Positions 17,207 to 24,772 of a stretch of DNA of 64,000 nt are shown here, piece after piece; position 1 is the stretch's first letter, and every line of letters begins with the position of its first letter. Under the pieces are notes generated by a model, which searched no databases, was not told the origin of the DNA, and was given only the letters and a program-made list of their open reading frames with translations. The stretch covers positions 601,760 through 665,759 of the forward strand of contig NZ_JAMXMV010000002.1 in the NCBI RefSeq assembly GCF_024055715.1. The letters are read 5' to 3'. The translations under genes and the position numbers were made by a program. This DNA comes from Actinoallomurus soli (GTDB taxonomy: Bacteria; Actinomycetota; Actinomycetes; Streptosporangiales; Streptosporangiaceae).

Positions 17207-17593
17207 ATGCATGAGTTCGGGATGGCGGAGGCGATCCTGGCGGCCGTGGAGCAGTGCGCGGACGGCCGCTCCGTGCGGCGGGCGCGCGTACGGGCGGGGG
17301 TCCTGCTGCGGATCGGCGAGGCCGCCCTCGGCCGGGCGTTCGAGCTGGCCGCCGACGGGACGGTGGCGGAGGGCGCCCGCCTGGAGGTGGTCGTGGACCC
17401 CGTGCGGCTGACCTGCGGCCGGTGCGACCGGACCACGACGTCCGACGGCCTGATGGCGGTGTGCCCCGTGTGCGGCGGGACCGACCTGGCGATCGAGGGC
17501 GGCGACGAGCTCGTCCTCGAGTCGATCGAGGTGGTGGAGACGGCAGAGGTGCCGGGAGACTCCCGGCGAGATCCTGCGGATCCTCCCGGATAG
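17207..17593 (+). CDS. hypA: HypA-like hydrogenase nickel incorporation protein
   Basis: 128 residues beginning MHEFGMAEAIL; the N-terminal Met-His-Glu is the nickel-binding motif of HypA. A zinc site is formed by C-x-x-C (CGRCD, about 72-75) and C-x-x-C (CPVCGG, about 87-90). It is longer than usual because of an Asp/Glu-rich tail ending DPADPPG. It lies 60 nt after the second SIS gene and closes the operon. It should deliver Ni2+ with HypB, but hypB is not visible here. Confidence 0.88.
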   Translation: MHEFGMAEAILAAVEQCADGRSVRRARVRAGVLLRIGEAALGRAFELAADGTVAEGARLEVVVDPVRLTCGRCDRTTTSDGLMAVCPVCGGTDLAIEGGDELVLESIEVVETAEVPGDSRRDPADPPG

Positions 17594-17617
17594 TCCTGAC
17601 GACGGGCCGGGCTCTCA

Positions 17618-17637
17618 CCTGCCGGAAACCCGGCAGG
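17618..17637 (+). terminator. hairpin after hypA
   Basis: Perfect 8-bp stem CCTGCCGG-AAAC-CCGGCAGG, 25 nt beyond the hypA stop. There is no U-run, so termination strength is unknown. Confidence 0.45.
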
Positions 17638-17676
17638 TCCTCTCGCGAACCGAAACGTAGGGTTGTCGCGAGAGGA
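17638..17676 (+). promoter_or_regulatory. 11-bp dyad covering the thiolase ribosome site
   Basis: TCCTCTCGCGA at 17638 and TCGCGAGAGGA at 17666 form a perfect inverted repeat with a 17-nt loop. The right arm includes the ribosome-binding GAGAGGAG of the thiolase gene (ATG 17685). It may be an operator overlapping the promoter or, if transcribed, a stem that hides the ribosome site. The two cannot be separated by eye. Confidence 0.55.
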
Positions 17677-17684
17677 GTGGTGAT

Positions 17685-18890
17685 ATGCGCGAGGTTGTGG
17701 TCTGTTCACCGGTTCGTACGCCGGTGGGGCGGTTCGGCGGCGCGTTGAAAGACGTCAGCGCGCAGGAGCTGGCGGCGACGGTGATCCGCGCGCTCGTGGA
17801 GCGCACCGGGGTCGACCCCCAGGAGATCGGCGACGTCATCCTCGGCAACTGCAACCCGAACGGCGACGCGCCCGCCATCGGCCGGGTCGCCGCCCTGGAC
17901 GCGGGCCTGCCGGTGGAGGTCGCCGGCGTACAGGTGGACCGGCGGTGCGGCTCGGGGCTGCAGGCGGTCGTGAACGCGGTGATGCAGGTCGCCACCGGCG
18001 TGAACGACATGGTCATCGCCGGTGGCACCGAGAGCATGAGCGGCGTCGAGTACTACGCCACCGACCTGCGCTGGGGCCGCCCCGGCCCGCAGATCAACCT
18101 GATGGACCGCCTGGCCCGCGCCCGCGTCACGGCGGGCGGGGAGCGCCACCCGGTGCCGGGCGGCATGCTGGAGACCGCCGAGAACGTCCGCGAGCGCTAC
18201 GGCATCGGCCGTACGGAGCAGGACGAGCTGGCCCTGCGCTCCCACGAGCGGGCGGTGCGCGCGCAGGACAAGGGCCTGTTCGACGACGAGATCGTGCCGG
18301 TCGAGGTCCGCGACCGCAAGGGCGTCCAGGTCGTCGGCCGGGACGAGCACCCGCGCGCGGACACGACCCTGGAACGGCTCGCCACCCTCAAGCCGGTGAT
18401 GCGCGTCGACGGCGCGACGGTCACGGCGGGCAACTCCAGCGGCCAGAACGACGGCGCGGCCGTCTGCCTGGTGACGACGCGGGAGCGGGCGACCGCGCTC
18501 GGCCTGACTCCTCAGGCCCGGCTGGTGTCCTGGGCCGTGGCGGGCGTGCCTCCGCACCTGATGGGGCTCGGCCCCGTACCCGCGACCGAGAAGGCCCTCA
18601 GCCGGGCGCGGCTCAGCCTCGACGACATGGACCTGATCGAGCTGAACGAGGCGTTCGCCGCGCAGGTGCTCGGGGTGCTGCGCGAGTGGGAGCTGGACGA
18701 GGCCGACCTGGAGAAGCTGAACGTCAACGGCTCGGGGATCTCCCTGGGTCACCCGGTCGGGGCGACCGGCGCGCGCATCCTCGCGACGCTGCTGTACGAA
18801 CTGCGCCGTCGCGACGCCCGCTACGGCCTGGAGACCATGTGCATCGGCGGCGGCCAGGGCCTCGCCGCGATCTTCGAACGCGTCGCCTGA
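17685..18890 (+). CDS. acetyl-CoA acetyltransferase (thiolase)
   Basis: 401 residues. The nucleophilic Cys88 is in DRRCGSGLQA, His356 in ISLGHPVGATG and the second catalytic Cys386 in MCIGGGQG, all three conserved. The length fits a biosynthetic/degradative thiolase II. It condenses or cleaves acetoacetyl-CoA (or 3-ketoacyl-CoA), so it links fatty-acid or polyester metabolism to the acyl-CoA dehydrogenase whose halves lie at 22894 and 30647. It is followed by a terminator and the convergent methyltransferase gene. Confidence 0.93.
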   Translation: MREVVVCSPVRTPVGRFGGALKDVSAQELAATVIRALVERTGVDPQEIGDVILGNCNPNGDAPAIGRVAALDAGLPVEVAGVQVDRRCGSGLQAVVNAVMQVATGVNDMVIAGGTESMSGVEYYATDLRWGRPGPQINLMDRLARARVTAGGERHPVPGGMLETAENVRERYGIGRTEQDELALRSHERAVRAQDKGLFDDEIVPVEVRDRKGVQVVGRDEHPRADTTLERLATLKPVMRVDGATVTAGNSSGQNDGAAVCLVTTRERATALGLTPQARLVSWAVAGVPPHLMGLGPVPATEKALSRARLSLDDMDLIELNEAFAAQVLGVLREWELDEADLEKLNVNGSGISLGHPVGATGARILATLLYELRRRDARYGLETMCIGGGQGLAAIFERVA

Positions 18891-18903
18891 CGCGTTCCCG
18901 TCA

Positions 18904-18941
18904 CGGTCGTGGACCATCCCACGAGGACAGGTCCACGACCG
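18904..18941. terminator. bidirectional terminator
   Basis: Perfect 11-bp stem CGGTCGTGGAC/GTCCACGACCG with a 16-nt loop, between the convergent thiolase and methyltransferase genes. Confidence 0.7.
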
Positions 18942-18957
18942 GACGTTCAGCAGCCCG

Positions 18958-20130
18958 CTACGGTCCGACCGGATTGGCCGGGTCGTCGAGCCACACGCGT
19001 TCGCCTTCCGAAGAGACCGTCAGCCCGAACCGATCACGGCCCGGACGCCCGAGGGACAGCCACCGGAGATACGGCTCGGAGACTTCATCCCACAGGCGGC
19101 GCGGCCCATGCTGTTGGACGAGGAACTCGGCCTCTCCGGGCACGTAGTCCACCGACACCCAGGACCCGTGGTTCCCGGCATTGTCGAGCACCCAGAACGT
19201 CGCCTCGCCGGAATCCGTCTCCTCGTCGTAGTAGAGGCGTTTGTGCACGCCGGGCACGCCGGCGCAGATGAACAGGTCCGCGTCGGTGTCGTCGTGCAGG
19301 TGCCGCGGGTCGAGGCGGGTCGTCGACTCGGCCGGATCATCCGACTCGTGCACCCAGTCGAACGCGGACCCTCGTGCCGGGCGCTGCGAGCGCATCAGCA
19401 TGTATCCGGCCGGGCTCGGAAACCGCCCCACGGCCGTTCCGTCGCCGACGACGGCCAAACGGGCCAGCCGGCCGTACCCGTAGCCGGGGCTGTAGGGGGT
19501 GAGGATCAGCCCACCCGGACGGGTCTGCTCCACCCAGGCGTACGGGATCGTCGCGACCGCGCACGTTGAATGGACGCGATCGAACGGTGCACCGTCCGGC
19601 CATCCCTCGGCACCGTCCCCGACGACCAAACGAGGCGCGTATCCGGCCGCCTTGAGGTTCGCCGCCGCCCGCTCCGCCAGCACCGGGTCGATTTCGATGG
19701 TGGTGACGTTCCGGTCGCCGATGCGGTGCGACAACAGCGCGGCCGTCCAACCGGTTCCCGTACCGATCTCCAGGACGCGATCGTGATCCTTGACCATGAG
19801 CGATTCCAGGAATGCGAAAACCGCCCCCGGAGCCGAGCAGGAAGAGCTGGCCAGCCCGTCGCCTAGCACGTCAGAGCCGCCGTCGTCGCGTTGGGTGACC
19901 AACGACGCATCGGAGTACACGGCCTCCCACCAGGCCGCTTCGTCACCGGCCCGGTCGACCGGGTATCCAGGGGCAGGACCGTCCGGGTTCGCCCAGGCGA
20001 CGTCTGGCACGAAAAGGTGCCGCGGCACCTCGACCAGCGCTTGCCGCCACCGCTCATCGGCGAGGTCCCCCTGACCCGCGAGCAGGTCGGCGAGGGCTTC
20101 TGCGCGTGCACGCGGGTCAGAGGACGTCAT
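18958..20130 (-). CDS. RiPP-type protein-isoaspartyl-methyltransferase homologue (candidate imiditide OMT)
   Basis: 390 residues. The SAM-binding motif I is VLEIGTGTGWTAAL (119-132), followed by typical PCMT features such as IEIDPVLAERAAANL and GDGAEGWP. It is far longer than the 210-230 residue housekeeping PIMT: residues 230-390 form an extra C-terminal region with LWDEVSEPYLRWLSLGRPG then RDRFGLTV and RVWLDDP. That C-terminal signature is the one I associate with O-methyltransferases of lanthipeptide, graspetide and imiditide clusters. These methylate an Asp side chain, which then closes to an aspartimide. The gene starts 3 nt after a 42-residue peptide gene, which would be the substrate. 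It is the last of four genes on this strand. Confidence 0.75.
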   Translation of the reverse strand: MTSSDPRARAEALADLLAGQGDLADERWRQALVEVPRHLFVPDVAWANPDGPAPGYPVDRAGDEAAWWEAVYSDASLVTQRDDGGSDVLGDGLASSSCSAPGAVFAFLESLMVKDHDRVLEIGTGTGWTAALLSHRIGDRNVTTIEIDPVLAERAAANLKAAGYAPRLVVGDGAEGWPDGAPFDRVHSTCAVATIPYAWVEQTRPGGLILTPYSPGYGYGRLARLAVVGDGTAVGRFPSPAGYMLMRSQRPARGSAFDWVHESDDPAESTTRLDPRHLHDDTDADLFICAGVPGVHKRLYYDEETDSGEATFWVLDNAGNHGSWVSVDYVPGEAEFLVQQHGPRRLWDEVSEPYLRWLSLGRPGRDRFGLTVSSEGERVWLDDPANPVGP

Positions 20131-20133
20131 CCC

Positions 20134-20262
20134 TCACTTACCTCTCTTGCCGTCGCTCGGGTTGTCGTTGGTGTTGCCGCCGGTACCGCGCTTGCCGCCC
20201 TGCGGGTCTCTGCCGTCCGTCGGCGTGTTGCCGTCGCTGTTGCCTCCACCGTGCCTGCCCAT
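20134..20262 (-). CDS. candidate imiditide-type precursor peptide (42 aa)
   Basis: ATG 20262, preceded by GGGAGGTGAGC, begins a 42-residue peptide with no hydrophobic segment: MGRHGGGNSDGNTPTDGRDP, then QGGKRGTGGNTNDN and PSDGKRGK. It is rich in Gly, Asn, Asp and Arg/Lys. Two similar units, GGNSDGNTPTDG..GGKRG and GGNTNDNPSDGKRG, look like a duplicated core. Asp10, Asp16 and Asp37 precede Gly and Asp33 precedes Asn, the contexts that most readily form aspartimide. The ATG is 2 nt after the upstream stop and the stop is 3 nt before the methyltransferase start, so translation is tightly coupled. No protease or transporter is adjacent. The identity as a RiPP precursor is inferred. Confidence 0.65.
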   Translation of the reverse strand: MGRHGGGNSDGNTPTDGRDPQGGKRGTGGNTNDNPSDGKRGK

Positions 20263-20264
20263 GC

Positions 20265-20537
20265 TCACCTCCCGTCACCTATCGTGCTGCCTATCGGGCG
20301 TTCGTACAGGTCGATGACTGTTACGCCCCGCTTTGCCGCCGCCCGGAGTCCGGTCTGCGCCTCAAGCACCGCACGCGTGAGGTCGTCCGCATCCGCCGCC
20401 TCCACCAGCCGCCATCCGACCGGAACGGGCACCAGCGCCCACCAGGACCGGGTGAACCTCCCGAACCAGAACACGAGGCCCGGGAACCGCCGCGAGATCA
20501 CCCATGCAGGATCCGGAGTGACGCGTAACCCCGTCAT
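20265..20537 (-). CDS. small protein of unknown function in the candidate RiPP operon
   Basis: 90 residues from ATG 20537 (MTGLRVTPDPAWVISRRFPG), overlapping the upstream stop (ATGA), which supports both start choice and coupling. The middle carries VFWFGRFTRSWWALVPVPVGWRLVEAADADDLTRAV, a Trp-rich core without a clear signal peptide. The C-terminus is VIDLYERPIGSTIGDGR. I do not recognise a family. It is in the same operon as the 102-residue gene, the peptide and the methyltransferase. Confidence 0.55.
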   Translation of the reverse strand: MTGLRVTPDPAWVISRRFPGLVFWFGRFTRSWWALVPVPVGWRLVEAADADDLTRAVLEAQTGLRAAAKRGVTVIDLYERPIGSTIGDGR

Positions 20538-20842
20538 GTCGAGCCGCCCCCATCGCGTGTCCTGAGGTGGTCGGCGATTCGGTCGGCGGCTCCGGCCACG
20601 TCCTCGGCGGTGTGCCTGTCGTAGTCGTCGCGCCGCCACACGAACGCGCCGTTGACGACTTCAACCGCCGTCCGGGGCGTTGTCGGACTTGAACGCGCCG
20701 AGACCGCCGGCCGCGCATCGCTCATCTCGACGCGGATTCCGCGCTTGACCAGTTCCCGGCATAGATCGACCAACCGGTCGACCTTCTCAGCATGGCTTAT
20801 GCCGGCGGGAATCCCGTCTCGCGATGCTCCTTGCGCTGTCAT
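20534..20842 (-). CDS. small protein of unknown function, first gene of the candidate RiPP operon
   Basis: 102 residues from ATG 20842 (MTAQGASRDGIPAG). A helical N-terminal region KVDRLVDLCRELVKRGIRVEM is followed by TAVEVVNGAFVWRRDDYDRH and an amphipathic helix AEDVAGAADRIADHLRTRDG. The stop overlaps the next start. The layout (helix, W-R-R-D-D-Y-D, helix) resembles the small companions often seen beside XRE regulators in actinomycetes, including the 100-residue gene at 28102-28404. The function is unknown. Confidence 0.55.
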   Translation of the reverse strand: MTAQGASRDGIPAGISHAEKVDRLVDLCRELVKRGIRVEMSDARPAVSARSSPTTPRTAVEVVNGAFVWRRDDYDRHTAEDVAGAADRIADHLRTRDGGGST

Positions 20843-20914
20843 GGAGCCGATGTAACCGTCTGAGGCGATGGGGGCGGCAGATGACATCCGATGGCATGGA
20901 GCGGGAGGCATGGC

Positions 20915-21379
20915 ATGCCGACAGCGATCACGATCACCGGTACTCGCGCGACGGAAGATCGGCCGCACGGAGAGTACGACGCGATATTCGCCGAATACCT
21001 TGCGCCATTCGCCGATGAGGCGAAGCACTTCTACATCGGAGGCGCGATCGGCATCGACTCGCTCGCCCTGCTCTGGCTCACGACCGAGACAAGATCGAGA
21101 ATCACCGTGGCAGTACCCGGTACGGCCGTTGATCAGCCCTCCGAAGCGCGCCAGGCGATAGCGACTGCGCAGGACAAGGGCCGGCTGAGCGAGCTGATCG
21201 AGCTACGACACTCGGGACATCCCTCGGCCGAGGCGTACCACTATCGAAATCGTTGGATGGTGGACCGCAGTGAGTTCGTGATCGCTTTTCCGCGCGGCGT
21301 CGATCGAACCCGCGGCACCTGGTACACGGCGGACTACGCGGCCGGGCAAGGGAAGCCTCGTCTCATCGTGCCCGTCTGA
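20915..21379 (+). CDS. SLOG/DprA-like nucleotide-binding fold protein
   Basis: 154 residues from ATG 20915 (MPTAITITGTRATED), with GGGAGG 6 nt upstream. The Rossmann-like core has FYIGGAIGIDSLALLWL (the GGAxGID signature of DprA/YspA-type SLOG domains), then YHYRNRWMVDRSEFVIAFP and TWYTADYAAGQGKPRLIVPV. Such folds bind nucleotides or nucleotide-derived ligands. It is divergent from the candidate RiPP operon (72 bp between starts) and 25 nt before the XRE regulator, so the two may act as a sensor-regulator pair. Direct evidence is lacking. Confidence 0.65.
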   Translation: MPTAITITGTRATEDRPHGEYDAIFAEYLAPFADEAKHFYIGGAIGIDSLALLWLTTETRSRITVAVPGTAVDQPSEARQAIATAQDKGRLSELIELRHSGHPSAEAYHYRNRWMVDRSEFVIAFPRGVDRTRGTWYTADYAAGQGKPRLIVPV

Positions 21380-21404
21380 TCAACGCTTGTGTTGTACTGG
21401 TCAC

Positions 21405-22745
21405 GTGAAGTCACCAGAAAGGATGTGCGCCGCCCAGCGCATCCGTACCTTGCGTATGAGCCGGGGCTGGTCCCTGCTCGACCAGGCGCGCGCGTTAAGG
21501 GAGGTCGCCCGCCGTCTTCGTATGCCCACTGTCGCCCAGGCCCGGTTGAGTACCATTCAGCGGACCATCGCCCGCTGGGAGAACGACGGGGTACGCCCTG
21601 GCGAGCGCTACCAACTCCTGCTGGCCCACGTGTATGCAGATCAACGCGGGACGACGGCGCTCGGCCCCGGTTCGGACTTCGATCAACTCATGACCGTGTT
21701 CGCCATGTACGGGATCGAGCCACTCCGGATTTCGGAGCTTCGCGGTCTGGTGGCGGACGCCTTGACGAGCGGCGCGAGGGGCCTCCTTGCCTTCCTTAGT
21801 CCGAACCTCACGGCATCCCTCATGCCGACGCTGGCCGATCCGAGCCGTACCGACGACGAGTTGATCGCGCAATTGCGCGCTGCCGTGGCCGGCCTGAACG
21901 GCCGTATCGGAGCGGTGCCGTTCGTACGACTTCAGATCGGACTCGTGCCGATCATCGAGTCATGCCGCACGCTTGCCGCCGGACCCGTGCCCGGCGAGCT
22001 GCGGGAACAGCTGCTCGCCATTTCGAGCACCGCATGCCTTCTGGCCGCCCGCCTGGCCTTCGAGACCTACGATGCCCCCTCATCGACCGGCTTCTACTCC
22101 GAGGCACTGGCCGCTGCCGACCGCCTACCGGACCCGTGGCACCGCGCGCTGGTGCGGACGAGCCAGACCATGGTCGTTCTCTACTCGACCGGAGACCTCG
22201 ACCAAGCGCAGGCGATCGCGTCAGAGGCCGTACGGGATTCCCGCCGGGGACGCAGTGCACTCGTTCGGGCCCGCGCGTATGCCCTGCAAGCCGAGATGAG
22301 CGCGCGAGCCAACGACATTCGCCGTGCCTTCACCGCACTGCACGCCGCGTCGCATGTGGTTGACCGTGCCGATCCCGAAGATCCCGCGCCAGGGAGCTTC
22401 GACGCCGGACGGCTCCAAGGCTTCGATGGACTATGTCATCTGTACGCCGGAAACCCCGCCAAGGCGGAGAGTCAGTTCACCGACTCGGCGAGCACCCTCC
22501 AGCGGCCACGGGACGCCGTACAGCGAGGCGTCGTCCTCGCCGACGGGGCGATGGCGCGTATCCGTCTCGACGAACCTGCAGCCGCCGTCCAGCTTCTCCA
22601 CGAGTGCGTGGACCTGACGGCGAGCACACGCGGACGTGTGGTTGCCCAGCGGATTCGGGAAGCGCGCTTTGCGCTCGGCCCCTGGCGCGACGAGCGGTTC
22701 GTGGCCGAGTTGGACGACCACATGCACAGCACCCTGATCGCCTGA
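21405..22745 (+). CDS. XRE-family regulator with TPR-like C-terminal region
   Basis: 446 residues from GTG 21405. The HTH is in the first 60 residues (AAQRIRTLRMSRGWSLLDQARALREVARR..STIQRTIARWENDGVRPG). The remainder is a helical repeat-like region (for example SEALAAADRLPDPWHRALVRTSQTMV, then ARAYALQAEMSARANDIRRAF) typical of TPR-bearing regulators in actinomycetes. TTGTACT at 21392 is a plausible -10 placed for a leaderless or near-leaderless mRNA; no ribosome site precedes the GTG. ATG 21423 is an alternative start with a site too close. It likely controls the divergent operon at 18958-20842. Confidence 0.75.
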   Translation: MKSPERMCAAQRIRTLRMSRGWSLLDQARALREVARRLRMPTVAQARLSTIQRTIARWENDGVRPGERYQLLLAHVYADQRGTTALGPGSDFDQLMTVFAMYGIEPLRISELRGLVADALTSGARGLLAFLSPNLTASLMPTLADPSRTDDELIAQLRAAVAGLNGRIGAVPFVRLQIGLVPIIESCRTLAAGPVPGELREQLLAISSTACLLAARLAFETYDAPSSTGFYSEALAAADRLPDPWHRALVRTSQTMVVLYSTGDLDQAQAIASEAVRDSRRGRSALVRARAYALQAEMSARANDIRRAFTALHAASHVVDRADPEDPAPGSFDAGRLQGFDGLCHLYAGNPAKAESQFTDSASTLQRPRDAVQRGVVLADGAMARIRLDEPAAAVQLLHECVDLTASTRGRVVAQRIREARFALGPWRDERFVAELDDHMHSTLIA

Positions 22746-22893
22746 CCCCAGGTCTCGCCTCCTGAGCGACGTACAGAGCCATCCCGTCCAGTGGTTTCTG
22801 GTACCCCGTACCGCGCCGTCTGCTCACACATTGCTCACGGACGGCGGACCACCGACGGCGCGCGGCTCAGAGGAACAGGTCGGCGGAGGCCGG

Positions 22894-23217
22894 TCAGCGG
22901 AGGCGGTGGCGGTCGATAAGCTGCCTGACGATGACGTTGCGCTGGATCTCGTTGGTGCCCTCGCCGACGATCATCAGTGGGGCGTCGCGGAAGTAGCGCT
23001 CGACGTCGAACTCGGTCGAGTAGCCGGCCGCGCCGTGGATGCGGACGGCGTCGAGGGCGATGCGCATCGCGGCCTCGGAGGCGAACAGCTTGGCCATGCC
23101 CGCCTCGAGGTCGCAGCGTTCGCCGCCGTCCAGGCGGTCGGCGGCGTCGAGCGTGAGCAGCCGCGCGGCCTGCAGCCGGGTCGCCATGTCGGCCAGGTAG
23201 TTGCCGATCGACTGGTG
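22894..23217 (-). pseudogene. C-terminal fragment of a split acyl-CoA dehydrogenase gene
   Basis: The minus-strand frame reads HQSIGNYLADMATRLQAARLL from the element edge, then ASEAAMRIALDAVRIHGAAGYSTEFDVERYF and GEGTNEIQRNVIV. This is the FAD/acyl-binding C-terminal domain with the conserved EGTNEI segment that carries the catalytic Glu. It lacks its own promoter and start. It joins in frame with the N-terminal part at 29811-30647: the CAG codon at 29813-29811 would be followed by the TCG codon at 23211-23209, giving a 384-residue protein, normal for the family. The gene is broken by the 6.6-kb element, not decayed. Confidence 0.88.
23212..23217. other. left attachment core (attL)
   Basis: CTGGTG between host sequence (GCCGATCGA on the left) and element sequence (CTGGAAGATCC on the right). 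Joining element ends gives a dyad ATCTTCCAGCACCAGAAGAT (minus strand), as expected for attP of a serine integrase. Confidence 0.7.
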
Positions 23218-23254
23218 CTGGAAGATCCTTAAGGGCTACTCCTCGGGAGGACCA

Positions 23255-24772
23255 GTGCCGGACACAGAGCGTGACCTGATCCCCGTCGTGGACTACAGCA
23301 GGGCGAGCGCCGACAAGGCCAGGGACGAGCACACGGTTGAAGACCAGCAGCGCGTCAACGCCCGGACGGCCGCCCGTCTCGGCTGCCGCATCGTCCACCG
23401 GTTCAAGGACAACGACAAGTCAGCGGCGAAAGAAGGAGTCGTCCGCGACGACTTCGAGGAGATGCTTCGAGTCATCAGGGCAGGACGACTCGCGGACGGC
23501 ACCCCCGTCATGGGCGTGATCGTCACCGCTGATGACCGCCTGGTCCGCCGAGCCGGAGACTACGAGCGGTTCGTGGACGCCCTGACCTACCAGGACGGCC
23601 GGGTCTACGCCGACGCACGAGGGTTCAAGGACCTCTACAGCGAAGACGTCGAGAGCATGGGTCTCATGGGCGCCGTGTTCGCCCGTATGGAGGTCAAGAA
23701 GACCCGCCGCCGGGTCCGGCGCTGGCATCAGTCCCGCGCAGAGAGGGGCATCGCGCCCGCTGGCCCGCGTCCGTTCGGATGGCAGGCCGACCGAGTGACG
23801 CCCGACCCCGTCGAAGCGGCGTTGATCCGGCGTGCCGTCGAGGAGGCCATTGCCGGGCGCTCCATGAACTCGATCGTCCGGGAGTGGCAGCGCAACGGCG
23901 TGAAGACCCCGCGCGGCAACGACTGGCTTCAGGGACCGTTCAAGAAGATGCTCAAGAATCCCCGCCTGTGCGGATGGCGGATGATCAACGGGGAACTCGT
24001 GACCGATGGCGGTACGCCCGTCCAAGGCGACTGGGAACCCCTGATCACCCCGGACCAGTGGCAGGCACTCCAAGCCATCTTCCAGGCCCGCAGCGGCCAC
24101 CAGGTCAGCACGGACGGCCAACCCCTCTATCTGCTGGACCGCGACCACCGGGAACACCGCTACCTGCTGTCGGGCATCCTGCGATGCGGTCGCATCCTCG
24201 AAGACGGCTCCATGTGCATGGCGCGACTCCGAGTGTCCATGCAACCCGACCGCAGCGCCCACCGCTACTTCTGCCGCGCGAAGACGAACGGCGGATGCGG
24301 TTCCCTTTCGCGACGCGGTGACAAGATCGACGAATTCGTCTCAGAAGCCGTGTTGGCAAAGCTGGAAGAACGCACGATCGCCGCCCAGAAGGATTCCGGC
24401 CCATGGCTCGGTGAGAAAGAGCTGAACGATTACCAAGAGCAGCTTAAGGAGCTACGGAAACACTGGGCCGCACGTCAGATATCAAACAGCCTGTTCTTTG
24501 AGGAATCACGACGCCTCGAAGGAGACATCTCCCGCTTGCGCGCCGAACGCCAGCAGTACGCCGCCGCGCAGCAGAAGGCCACCACCGACATGGCCGATGT
24601 ACGTCGGCGCTGGTACCTACCGGAAGAGGAAGGCGGGCTTCCCATCTCGACGAAGCGGACCTATGTCAAGGAAGCCTTGCATGCGGTCATCGTCCACCCG
24701 GCAGGCAAGGGCCATGGTGCGGGCAAGCGATTCAACCCCGATCTGCTAGAGCCGATCTGGCGCGAAGACTGA
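23255..24772 (+). CDS. large serine recombinase/integrase
   Basis: 505 residues from GTG 23255 (GGGAGG 5 nt upstream, 38 nt from the left core). The resolvase domain starts VVDYSRASADKARDEHTVEDQ with catalytic Ser in YSRAS and conserved Arg in TADDRLVRR. The recombinase domain (RPFGWQADRVTPDPVEAALI..LKNPRLCGW) follows, then a zinc ribbon (LRCGRI, CMARL, YFCR, GGCGS) and a coiled-coil (QEQLKELRKHWAAR). The start at 23201 would read through the attachment core and is rejected. It probably integrates and, with an unknown directionality factor, excises the element. It is larger than transposase-type resolvases. Confidence 0.92.
   Translation: MPDTERDLIPVVDYSRASADKARDEHTVEDQQRVNARTAARLGCRIVHRFKDNDKSAAKEGVVRDDFEEMLRVIRAGRLADGTPVMGVIVTADDRLVRRAGDYERFVDALTYQDGRVYADARGFKDLYSEDVESMGLMGAVFARMEVKKTRRRVRRWHQSRAERGIAPAGPRPFGWQADRVTPDPVEAALIRRAVEEAIAGRSMNSIVREWQRNGVKTPRGNDWLQGPFKKMLKNPRLCGWRMINGELVTDGGTPVQGDWEPLITPDQWQALQAIFQARSGHQVSTDGQPLYLLDRDHREHRYLLSGILRCGRILEDGSMCMARLRVSMQPDRSAHRYFCRAKTNGGCGSLSRRGDKIDEFVSEAVLAKLEERTIAAQKDSGPWLGEKELNDYQEQLKELRKHWAARQISNSLFFEESRRLEGDISRLRAERQQYAAAQQKATTDMADVRRRWYLPEEEGGLPISTKRTYVKEALHAVIVHPAGKGHGAGKRFNPDLLEPIWRED

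Noticed and set aside
18958..20130. Housekeeping protein-L-isoaspartate repair methyltransferase (pcm)
   Set aside because: 390 residues with an additional C-terminal motif and a directly coupled peptide gene argue for a RiPP-type enzyme; not fully excluded.
18958..22745. RiPP-like genes as cargo of the integrative element
   Set aside because: The element ends at 23212 by attachment core and gene rejoin; the RiPP genes are outside, although they may have been acquired separately.
23201..23254. Integrase start at TTG 23201
   Set aside because: It reads through the attachment core and host DNA; GTG 23255 has GGGAGG and lies inside the element.
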